Assembly: GCA_028023455.1 (NCBI GenBank)
Contig: JAQFVV010006197.1
Coordinates: 13,139,254-13,203,253 of the forward strand
Direction of reading: 5' to 3'
Source of the DNA: Epiperipatus broadwayi
Taxonomy: Eukaryota > Onychophora > Udeonychophora > Euonychophora > Peripatidae
Length of the DNA: 64,000 bases
Positions 61,501 through 64,000 of this stretch are shown here, piece by piece (position 1 is the first letter of the stretch; every line of letters begins with the position of its first letter). Position numbers and translations under genes: made by a program. The notes beneath the pieces were generated by a model that worked only from the letters and a program-made list of their open reading frames with translations, did no database searches and had not been told where the DNA came from.

Positions 61501-62932
61501 AGGGAAACTTATAAGTAACCCAATAGTATTCACCATAAGATACTTGCGTTGTCACCAATAACTTAAAAGACATCCGAATAAATACATTTTAGATACTCAC
61601 CGTAAGGTATCATTATTTATCGAATGTCTATATATTTTGATCAAATATGAAAACCAAAATATAATTAACCGCAAACGAATCCATGCAAGCGTCTATAAAC
61701 AACTTAAAATTTACTCATTTAAAATTTAACAATATCAATACAATAAATAATAAATGGAAATGATTTTTTTTTTTTTTATCAAACGCACACATATATATAA
61801 TTTCACATTATCAATTTAGTTGACCCATAGGTCAGAGAAAAGTTCCTTTTTATAAAATTTAAATTTACTTATCAATCTTTAAAGTTCTTAATTAATGTTA
61901 TGATTTTAACAATTGTTCAGTTCTATTGCTTACGGTAGAGAAGTCCATGTCCCGTTGGCAATTCCCACGCAGACTTTCCTGGAAGACCGGTCTGATGTTT
62001 TGGAGGTGGCAGTTGCTGGTTCTGTCCTGGTATCACAGTCTTTGCATTTTTAAATAAGTGAGTGAGGACGACAAGTGCCTCTTGTTGCCAGACTCACCAA
62101 AATCAAGTTGGAAAAAGCTCTCTCTGACTGGAACTCAATATTTTTTTCTTTTATAGTCCTCCTATGGATTCCATGAACAAAAACGTCACTGTTCTGTTTT
62201 TTCGTTATGGTCCGGGCCTTTATTTGGCTTCCATTGGTCAAGCTAAAATCCCTTTCTTCTCTTATCTAACTTTCCATCTGACTTTTTAATTAAACAGCTT
62301 TTAGATAATTAATAAACAATCATTTCCATTTATAGATTACAGGAATTAATTAATACCTGTTTTTATTTTAACTTACGTTATTTTTTTATTAAAATACTTT
62401 TATAAATCTTTTTTTTTATAAAAAATACATTCAAATACCTTTTTTTTATTTATTAAAAAAAATATTTTTAAACTTTAGCATCTGTGCGAATGTATATACG
62501 TATAACAAACATTTTTAATTTTAGCGTTTAGTTTTTTACTTTTATTTGCGAACTTTTAAGTTTTTCTTTTAAATTAATGTAACGACATATTTATATATCG
62601 TTACAATATATATATAAGAACAAATTTATGTCAAAAAACATTATAGGTGAACATATATCAGACCTTTTATAATTTAATACATCATCCATGCCACGACACA
62701 ATTCTTCTTTAATATACTGACTTGTTACATCACAAAGTGCCTAGGAAAAAAATGAACACGTCATTTTATTTATTATGCTTTTAGAAGTTTTTAATTTTTT
62801 CTTTTTATCAATAATAAAAGTGGAGATTAAATATACCTGAAGTATGACAACAATTGGGACCAAAAATATTTCTTTCATATAACAAATGGCTAATATTGCT
62901 GTGCCATCATTTAAGTAATGCAAAATAATCGG
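7352..62932 (-). CDS. POLR1B: RNA polymerase I second-largest subunit, internal part of gene (13 exons, partial at both ends)
   Basis: The product is the second-largest subunit of nucleolar RNA polymerase I, which transcribes the large ribosomal RNA precursor; with the largest subunit it forms the active-site cleft. Thirteen exons on the minus strand (62837-62932, 62664-62740, 57369-57515, 52395-52448, 49340-49457, 44698-44776, 38849-38955, 33872-34007, 20622-20695, 15509-15715, 12567-12770, 7639-7746, 7352-7528) join to 1584 bases, 528 codons, without a stop. All splice sites are GT-AG and all phases match. Hallmarks in order are HYLNDGT, a lobe segment with [16 protein letters not shown], the fork KLLPESWG+[10 protein letters not shown], the Pol I external domain ([17 protein letters not shown]), and the start of the hybrid-binding domain ([12 protein letters not shown]+[18 protein letters not shown]). 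The [23 protein letters not shown] type of fork is Pol I-like; Pol II and III differ there. From family knowledge the full protein is about 1130 residues, so the N-terminal and catalytic C-terminal exons are outside the window. No frame damage is seen, so the gene looks functional. Confidence 0.93.
7529..7638 (-). other. POLR1B: Short POLR1B intron (110 bases)
   Basis: GT-AG intron between two well supported exons. No insert. Confidence 0.9.
7639..7746 (-). CDS. POLR1B: POLR1B exon, start of hybrid-binding domain
   Basis: The exon is 108 bases, phase 0 to 0. It encodes [20 protein letters not shown], then [32 protein letters not shown] is the entry to RNA_pol_Rpb2_6, which lines the DNA-RNA hybrid site. 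The acceptor is TTTTATTAG and the donor CAG|GTAAGT. A 110-base intron follows. Confidence 0.95.
8093..8187 (-). repeat. GC-rich tRNA-like insert (SINE head candidate)
   Basis: A sharply bounded block of about 60% G+C lies in DNA of about 25% G+C. The minus strand has TTAGCCGAGAGGTCA, close to a pol III A box, then about 35 bases further TGGGTCCGCCTCCCGGC, a weak B box. It is flanked by T-runs, each containing TTTTTAGTTTTT-like sequence that could be a target duplication. No full cloverleaf could be drawn, so this is a SINE or tRNA-derived fragment rather than a working tRNA. Confidence 0.4.
8588..8766. repeat. 179-base near-perfect palindrome
   Basis: The two arms mirror each other around 8677, with almost no loop. 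The centre is CCTGACAGTTTGAAACTATCAGG, shown here as CCTGACAGTTT and AAACTATCAGG around one G. The outer arm ends are CCTACATATTGC and its mirror ACAATATATAGG. Only a few positions differ between the arms. It is either a fold-back element or a recent inverted duplication. Confidence 0.85.
12567..12770 (-). CDS. POLR1B: POLR1B exon, Pol I external domain part 2
   Basis: The exon is 204 bases, phase 0 to 0. It begins [20 protein letters not shown] and continues [20 protein letters not shown], with [13 protein letters not shown] near the end. PGL-LFTTP-R--RPV and the E-IG--EQI block are strong Pol I signatures. The true start is the acceptor GCTTTAG at 12771-12772, four codons upstream of the in-frame ATG. 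The donor is GGG|GTATGA. Confidence 0.95.
12771..15508 (-). other. POLR1B: POLR1B intron, 2738 bases
   Basis: AT-rich intron with no recognisable transposon, tRNA or coding sequence. Small open frames here (for example 13743-13952 on the plus strand) show no family resemblance. Confidence 0.6.
15509..15715 (-). CDS. POLR1B: POLR1B exon, Pol I external domain part 1
   Basis: The exon is 207 bases, phase 0 to 0. It encodes [20 protein letters not shown], then [20 protein letters not shown] and [20 protein letters not shown]. The (V/I)-LDG--(I/V)GW pattern and following helix fit the Pol I-specific RPA2 domain 4. The acceptor is ATTTTTCAG and the donor AAG|GTAGGA. Confidence 0.93.
15862..15942 (-). 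repeat. tRNA-derived SINE head, decayed
   Basis: The minus strand contains a good B box, GAGTTCAAATCTC, at about 15870. About 40-50 bases upstream is an A-box-like AAGGTGGAAGTGC. The stems do not close well, so it is not a functional tRNA. Confidence 0.45.
16085..16290 (+). repeat. Dispersed repeat, copy A (partner at 53280-53560)
   Basis: GGCTTTGAACATGCCATCAT and the next 60 bases, up to AACTGTCCAT, match the reverse complement of about 53485-53565 with scattered differences. The block is less AT-rich than its surroundings. No coding frame is recognised. Confidence 0.6.
16331..16735 (+). repeat. Diverged tandem pair, unit about 90 bases, spacing about 314
   Basis: GGAAATATTTAATATGTGAA followed by a T-rich stretch, TTTTTAATTAGAAATCTA and ATCTTATTAA at 16331-16410 is repeated at about 16645-16725 (GGAAATATTTAATATGTAGA, TTTTTAATTAAAAACTAC, ATCTTATTAA). 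Confidence 0.55.
18030..18580 (+). repeat. AT-rich dispersed repeat, copy 1
   Basis: The shared words, in order, with 20190-20620 are GCCA-TTTTCAG, CATTTTTAATT-AACTAAAAA, GACATCA, TTGCATG or AATGCATG, CAGTTACTCTTAT, TTGATCATAT or AATGATCATAT, and a final GCTT--AGG. The copies are well diverged but collinear over about 500 bases. The element type is unknown. Confidence 0.55.
20190..20620 (+). repeat. AT-rich dispersed repeat, copy 2, abutting a POLR1B exon
   Basis: This copy is collinear with 18030-18580 and runs up to the donor side of the exon at 20622-20695. The order of shared words is unchanged and some spacers are shorter. No coding frame is seen. Confidence 0.55.
20622..20695 (-). CDS. 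POLR1B: POLR1B exon, fork domain part 2
   Basis: The exon is 74 bases, phase 1 to 0, encoding [20 protein letters not shown] followed by [19 protein letters not shown] is nearly invariant in Pol I and related to CP-ETPEG in Pol II. The acceptor is TTTTATAG and the donor GAA|GTAAGA. A diverged AT-rich repeat (20190-20620) abuts its donor side. Confidence 0.95.
21380..21900 (+). mobile_element. Possible mariner/Tc1-type transposase remnant
   Basis: The decayed plus-strand frames suggest a helix-turn-helix region. From about 21490, [20 protein letters not shown] is followed by [12 protein letters not shown], which resembles the linker Y(R/K)RRK-L found in mariner transposases. Near 21790, [13 protein letters not shown] recalls the F-KQNDRVYA block. 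Stops and frameshifts are frequent and no terminal repeats were found, so this is tentative. Confidence 0.3.
24270..26600. other. GC-richer block of unknown identity with recurring CCTGCAC motif
   Basis: The block starts near TGTACCGGTCGCATGCG and has more CG dinucleotides than its surroundings. The motif CCTGCACGTAGTGGAC at 24985 recurs, diverged, at 25058, 25124 and 25251, so spacing is about 73, 66 and 127 bases. A further GC-richer part lies at 25590-25920. No protein frame is recognised. By layout it resembles the block at 60953-62605, which also begins TGTACC, and might be a long LTR or another noncoding element. The ends are approximate. Confidence 0.35.
28600..32030 (+). mobile_element. 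Ty3/gypsy retrotransposon remnant (protease, RT, RNase H, integrase)
   Basis: Decayed plus-strand coding is collinear with a gypsy pol. At about 28690-28790 there is an aspartic-protease tail ([20 protein letters not shown], then LIGQDRF). From 28965 to 29300 there is an RT N-half ([20 protein letters not shown], then FRIRVPLN). From 30780 to 31000 comes the RT thumb side ([33 protein letters not shown]). RNase H is at 31114-31371 ([30 protein letters not shown]). Integrase HHCC and core start are at 31740-32000 ([37 protein letters not shown]). It lacks LTRs, carries stops and is interrupted by about 1.2 kb inside RT. The copy is dead. Confidence 0.75.
29500..30760. other. Unidentified insert inside the gypsy RT region
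   Basis: RT homology stops at about 29480 and resumes at about 30770, in the order expected of one element. The catalytic YxDD region should lie in the gap. The insert includes a GC-richer stretch at 30030-30290. No terminal repeats or coding frame were recognised. Confidence 0.4.
33236..33310 (-). repeat. tRNA-derived SINE fragment
   Basis: The minus strand has the B box AGGATTCAAATCC followed by TGACCAAATAAAACTTG. This matches the end of the unit at 2630-2702 (AATCCTGGCCAGATAAAATT). The A-box half is decayed. Confidence 0.45.
33872..34007 (-). CDS. POLR1B: POLR1B exon, fork domain part 1
   Basis: The exon is 136 bases, phase 0 to 1. It encodes [20 protein letters not shown], then [20 protein letters not shown] and LPESWG. 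It is the first part of RNA_pol_Rpb2_3 (fork loops near the active centre). [18 protein letters not shown] is diagnostic for Pol I. The acceptor is TAATTTAG and the donor GGG|GTAAAT. The 13.2 kb intron that follows carries a gypsy remnant. Confidence 0.95.
34148..34312. mobile_element. MITE-like element with 22-24 base terminal inverted repeats
   Basis: AATTCTTATAAACTCATTAT at 34148 is mirrored exactly by ATAATGAGTTTATAAGAATT ending at 34312. The interior of about 115 bases is non-coding. No convincing target duplication is visible, so the superfamily is not assigned. Confidence 0.55.
36220..36580 (+). mobile_element. LINE endonuclease domain remnant
   Basis: Across several frames the plus strand reads [11 protein letters not shown] at about 36255, then NTLCRQKSCKNQSIYA-like residues, then DVNC-TDSRLMI near 36535. 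These correspond to the GDFN and (A/D)C-(T/S)DH-L(I/V) motifs of the exonuclease-endonuclease-phosphatase endonuclease of non-LTR elements. The catalytic His of the last motif reads Ser here. It is heavily decayed. Confidence 0.5.
37100..37300 (-). mobile_element. LINE reverse transcriptase fragment (FADD motif)
   Basis: The minus strand encodes [20 protein letters not shown]. It matches the IN---I--LRFADD--LLA block around the catalytic Asp pair of non-LTR reverse transcriptases. Only about 50 codons are recognisable. It is opposite in strand to the endonuclease trace at 36220-36580. Confidence 0.55.
38849..38955 (-). CDS. POLR1B: POLR1B exon, region leading into the fork
   Basis: The exon is 107 bases, phase 1 to 0. 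After the split codon it encodes [20 protein letters not shown], then [15 protein letters not shown]. The TGNL-(S/T)K(S/T)GLG stretch is the family signature before the fork domain. The acceptor is TTTTTAG and the donor CAG|GTAATA. Confidence 0.93.
39812..39897. repeat. Perfect 40-base-arm palindrome with six-base loop
   Basis: TAACCACATTCCACTCTTTT and the following GACACTTTGAAGCAA are mirrored by TTGCTTCAAAGTGTC and AAAAGAGTGGAATGTGGTTA. An 18-base direct repeat, ATTAAGATATTAAATAAT, lies at 39732-39749 and again at 39899-39916, bracketing the palindrome and about 62 bases to its left. Confidence 0.85.
40106..40313. repeat. Fold-back element, family member 1
   Basis: Arms of about 97 bases begin AATTTATCCAAATCACTTC at 40106 and end GAAGTGGTTTGGATAAATT at 40313, with a loop of about 12 bases near 40198-40209. 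Inside the arms are ACTCTTTATTTGTACATATA and ACACCTACATTTCGACTGTC. Each apex arm carries CTGAAGAAGACT, a short stem, and GTCGAAA or GTCAAAA, which resembles a hammerhead-ribozyme core. There is no coding sequence. Confidence 0.8.
44152..44305. repeat. Fold-back element, family member 2
   Basis: Arms begin AAATGCAATTTATC and end GATAAATTGCATTT. The interior shares ACTTTTTA-CAAAA-TCTTT and TACATTTCGACTGT with member 1. The spacer is only about 15 bases (44221-44235), so the apex part is shorter. The arms are more diverged than those of member 1. Confidence 0.7.
44698..44776 (-). CDS. POLR1B: POLR1B exon
   Basis: The exon is 79 bases, phase 0 to 1, encoding [20 protein letters not shown] and on to KKYMKT. 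EKLE-WL follows the end of the previous exon exactly as in homologues. The acceptor is AATAATAG and the donor CAG|GTAAGT. The final G joins AA of the next exon to make Glu. Confidence 0.92.
46109..46505. mobile_element. Non-autonomous hAT transposon, complete, with 8-base target duplication
   Basis: The element is 397 bases. Its terminal inverted repeats are CAGGGGTCCCCAACC and GGTTGGGGACCCCTG. It is flanked by CAGTACAG and CAGTATAG, an 8-base target duplication with one mismatch; 8 bases is the hAT rule. Subterminal parts are GC-rich (GCCCGCGGGCACCATGGCGC) and the middle is AT-rich. There is no transposase, so mobility would have needed an autonomous relative. Confidence 0.9.
47110..47560 (+). 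mobile_element. LINE reverse transcriptase remnant
   Basis: From about 47140, [20 protein letters not shown] is followed by [12 protein letters not shown] and FDIP. This fits the NIIEQ---WQ---Y--F-DFEKAFDS block of non-LTR RTs. Further on, near 47420, [13 protein letters not shown] appears where LEDLDFADD is expected; the Asp pair is lost. Many stops are present. Confidence 0.55.
49340..49457 (-). CDS. POLR1B: POLR1B exon, lobe domain
   Basis: The exon is 118 bases, phase 2 to 0. It encodes [20 protein letters not shown], then [19 protein letters not shown]. The pattern (M/I)TRKL, G-C, DSLM-QEVL and G-L-L is conserved in Pol I second-largest subunits. The acceptor is TTGCTTCAG and the donor CAG|GTAAAT. 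Confidence 0.93.
49458..52394 (-). other. POLR1B: POLR1B intron, 2937 bases
   Basis: AT-rich with microsatellite-like TA runs (for example near 49708). No transposon, RNA or coding sequence is recognised. Confidence 0.6.
52395..52448 (-). CDS. POLR1B: POLR1B exon, lobe domain
   Basis: This is the smallest exon, 54 bases, phase 2 to 2, encoding [17 protein letters not shown] plus two split codons. The motif C-I-C-x-H-L-x-x-N-x-x-K-F is a strong family signature. The acceptor is ACTTTAG and the donor AT|GTAAGT. It sits alone between introns of 4.9 and 2.9 kb, so gene predictors could easily miss it. Confidence 0.92.
52905..53060 (+). repeat. SINE-like unit, copy 1 (partner at 63318-63420)
   Basis: TTTAGTCATAGTGTCAGATT, then CCTCAAACTGATTCCAATTC with TGG-ATT, and then CAATAAAT-CTTTCAA correspond, word for word but diverged, to TTTAGTGCAGTGAAAATGTC, CTTCAGATTGATTCCATTTC and CAATAAGATCATTTAAA at 63318. 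The order A-box-like, then CTGATTCC as a B-box-like end, suggests a tRNA-derived SINE. A second partial unit follows at 53130-53175. Confidence 0.5.
53280..53560 (-). repeat. Dispersed repeat, copy B (partner at 16085-16290)
   Basis: The reverse complement of 53485-53565 reads CTTTGAACATTCCATCATCA, then GATTTTCAATTG. It matches the plus-strand unit at 16195-16285. The left boundary is uncertain. Confidence 0.55.
53854..55701 (+). mobile_element. Penelope-like element with inverted 5'-truncated second copy (head to head)
   Basis: Arms 53854-54612 (minus) and about 54930-55701 (plus) are inverted copies; both end TTAACCCTCTTCAACTGC and its mirror GCAGTTGAAGAGGGTTAA. The 317-base spacer encodes the RT part of the plus copy ([23 protein letters not shown] with the catalytic Asp pair, [10 protein letters not shown]). 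Downstream come YLNLLLHSS, a block with NCYICQ, a GIY-YIG-like [14 protein letters not shown], and a C-terminus ending FGNPGI before a stop. The minus arm keeps SYIGKSR, the better GIY-YIG motif. RT plus C-terminal GIY-YIG is the defining layout of Penelope elements. RT is truncated upstream and stops break both copies. Confidence 0.8.
56270..56405 (-). mobile_element. Possible hAT terminal fragment
   Basis: The end TGGGCCATAGTTTGCTCACC at about 56383-56402 resembles the reverse of hAT termini of the CAGGGGTGGGCAAACT-GGCCC type. No matching left terminus or 8-base duplication was found, so it is a fragment at best. Confidence 0.3.
57369..57515 (-). CDS. POLR1B: POLR1B exon, lobe domain
   Basis: The exon is 147 bases. 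It takes one base to complete the split codon, then encodes [20 protein letters not shown] through [20 protein letters not shown], and ends in phase 2. The acceptor is TTTTCAG and the donor CAA|GTAAGA. The FRIKLNLP and AAKFL-like stretches align with the lobe domain (RNA_pol_Rpb2_2). Confidence 0.9.
58619..58945. repeat. Dispersed repeat of the 1-312 family, rearranged copy
   Basis: 58627-58795 is the reverse complement of the left and middle modules of 1-312. It has GGATGCCAGAAGGCTTGTGC, and CTGACGA on the minus strand at 58738-58744 with GAAAC at 58720-58724. 58806-58945 is a plus-strand copy of the right module ending TTTTAATAACAGTAATGTGC. The shared CATCCATTGATTAC module thus occurs in inverted orientation around the centre, where locus 1-312 has it as a direct repeat. 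Confidence 0.75.
60953..62605. other. LTR-like block of unknown family (TG...CA, 1653 bases)
   Basis: The block begins TGTACCAATCGGAATGG and ends ATCGTTACA, so it has TG and CA termini. ATATAT-rich DNA on both sides could be a target duplication but is uninformative because it is low complexity. The block is richer in CG and G+C than the intron around it. It has internal words recurring with variation (CACCATAAGATAC, CACCGTAAGGTATC). The open stretch at 62050-62241 has no recognisable family. A solo LTR is the simplest idea. It ends 58 bases before the splice donor of the exon at 62664-62740. Confidence 0.35.
62664..62740 (-). CDS. POLR1B: POLR1B exon
   Basis: The exon is 77 bases, phase 0 to 2, and begins [20 protein letters not shown]. 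This follows on from the previous exon as in the family, where the homologous stretch reads LKALV-F-D-QI--EL. The acceptor is TTTTTTTCCTAG. The 3' boundary is chosen because it leaves AG to join T of the next exon and keeps the alignment. Its donor, AAAAG|GTCTGA, is unusually weak. Confidence 0.82.
62741..62836 (-). other. POLR1B: Short POLR1B intron (96 bases)
   Basis: GT-AG intron between two exons whose joined product VILQ-ALCDV aligns with the family. It is AT-rich with no insert. Confidence 0.88.
62837..62932 (-). CDS. POLR1B: POLR1B exon (first visible)
   Basis: The exon is 96 bases, phase 0 to 0, and encodes 32 residues starting [20 protein letters not shown] and ending VVILQ. The acceptor is a T-run followed by TAG at 62933-62934; the donor is CAG|GTATAT. 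HYLNDGT matches the protrusion/lobe border of Pol I second-largest subunits. The intron downstream is only 96 bases. Confidence 0.9.
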
Positions 62933-64000
62933 CTAAAAAAAAAAATTATAATAATAATGATTAGTATAAAACAAATTTAAATTATTAAAAATTAAACAAT
63001 TATTAATAATAAATTCATCTTGATATTAAGTAAGATTATAAATAGTAGAAACAATTTTGCTGCCTGTTTAAAATTAGTAATTTATTGAACTACATGTGCA
63101 TAAACATATTTTATATATTTACAAAGATTTATATTATCATCATTATTTGACAGCTACAGATATAGAATAACAAACTCTAAATCTAAAGATTTATGGAATG
63201 AAATCCAAACCTATCACTTTCATTGCTCAAACATCAAATGATCTGCTAAACAATTTGACATTTTATTATTTAAATATTTGAGAGATGGAATGATCAAAAT
63301 AGATACTTTGCATGGTTTAGTGCAGTGAAAATGTCAAACTATAGAGCATAAGATCTTCAGATTGATTCCATTTCTGGCATTCAAACTTCTTCTGAATTCC
63401 AAGACAATAAGATCATTTAAACTATTTTATTTTTATTAAAATGGACAGTCAATATATAAGGAAAAAAATAATTAAGGACAGTTAAATACAACTGTGAACG
63501 CATGAATTGTGATTTGTCATTTCATAAAATAGACCATTGCATTTATAAAAATATGATTCAGAATTAGAAAACATACAATAAGTTATATCATATAAAAGCA
63601 AAGATCACAGAAATATTCAGGAATGGTTTCAAATAATAAGAAATATGCTTTCTACCTGTATTTTTATAGTTTTATGCAACAAAATGATGTGACTCATTAA
63701 AGCTTATGATGTGGTGCTAAAATTGAAATGTTTAGACTAAATTATATCAAACATATGCAATCTGATAGCTAACTAATGATCATGTGTTATTACTAGGTCA
63801 TGATACTCTGTGGATTAGTTAACCTAATTTGCCTTCAAGCAGAGAAACAAATACATAACAGCAAAAGAAAAATAAATATTCACTACAATTCTCCAATCTT
63901 AAAAAAAAGGGATCTATCATAGACATTATTCCAAAGATGAAGTATGTAAAATGATTATAAAAAATTATAGTTCTTTGATGATATTAAATTTTCAACATAA
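62933..64000 (-). other. POLR1B: Start of the upstream POLR1B intron, with a SINE-like unit
   Basis: No further exon could be placed, so the N-terminal exons lie beyond 64000. Apart from the repeat at 63318-63420 the stretch is AT-rich with nothing recognised. Confidence 0.6.
63318..63420 (+). repeat. SINE-like unit, copy 2 (partner at 52905-53060)
   Basis: TTTAGTGCAGTGAAAATGTC resembles a pol III A-box region and CAGATTGATTCC a B box, about 35 bases apart. Downstream words match the unit at 52905. Confidence 0.5.

Larger units (their letters stand above)
57516..62663 (-). other. POLR1B: POLR1B intron, 5148 bases
   Basis: The intron contains the repeat at 58619-58945 and the LTR-like block at 60953-62605. 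The stretches 57516-58618 and 58946-60952 are AT-rich with nothing recognised. Confidence 0.6.

Noticed and set aside
1-64000. CRISPR arrays, operons, bacterial promoters or terminators
   Set aside because: The intron-exon structure and transposon content are eukaryotic. No regularly spaced identical repeats were seen.

Overview
The window is eukaryotic and almost certainly animal. It is very AT-rich, roughly three quarters A+T by eye. It has no long open reading frames, no operons and no ribosome-binding sites, but it does contain short exons with GT-AG splice signals and many decayed transposons. The species cannot be fixed from the sequence. A large-genome invertebrate with long AT-rich introns (for example an arachnid or another AT-rich invertebrate) would fit, but this is inference only.

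One host gene is recognisable, and it fills nearly the whole window on the minus strand: POLR1B (RPA135/RPA2), the second-largest subunit of RNA polymerase I. I can place 13 internal exons between 62932 and 7352. They join without a stop and with matching intron phases at all 12 junctions, giving 1584 bases (528 codons). They cover the lobe region, the fork, the Pol I-specific external domain and the start of the hybrid-binding domain. The first exons lie to the right of 64000. The catalytic C-terminal half lies to the left of position 1. Ten of the 12 complete introns are 2.7 to 13.2 kb; the other two are only 96 and 110 bases.

From left to right, the non-exonic DNA holds the following. At 1-312 there is a repeat with an internal direct duplication; a relative sits at 58619-58945. 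At 955-3860 there are three 3' ends of one LINE family on the minus strand, plus a tRNA-Asp-like SINE. At 4140-6190 there is a broken Ty3/gypsy element (gag and integrase traces). A GC-rich tRNA-like insert (8093-8187) and a 179-base palindrome (8588-8766) follow. Several diverged repeats lie at 15.8-20.6 kb, and a weak mariner-like trace at 21.4-21.9 kb. At 24.27-26.6 kb there is an unusual block with a recurring CCTGCAC motif. At 28.6-32.0 kb there is a second Ty3/gypsy remnant (protease, RT, RNase H, integrase), interrupted by about 1.2 kb of unrelated DNA. LINE endonuclease and RT traces lie at 36.2-37.3 kb, and fold-back elements at 39.8, 40.1-40.3 and 44.15-44.3 kb. A non-autonomous hAT element with an 8-base target duplication is at 46109-46505, and a LINE RT trace at 47.1 kb. 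A Penelope-like element in head-to-head inverted arrangement is at 53854-55701. A long LTR-like block is at 60953-62605.

Nothing here amounts to a clearly new biological system. The most interesting structures are the inverted Penelope-like pair, the family of fold-back repeats whose apex resembles a hammerhead-ribozyme core, and the two GC-richer blocks of unknown identity. No functional RNA gene, promoter, CRISPR array or complete protein-coding transposon was found.
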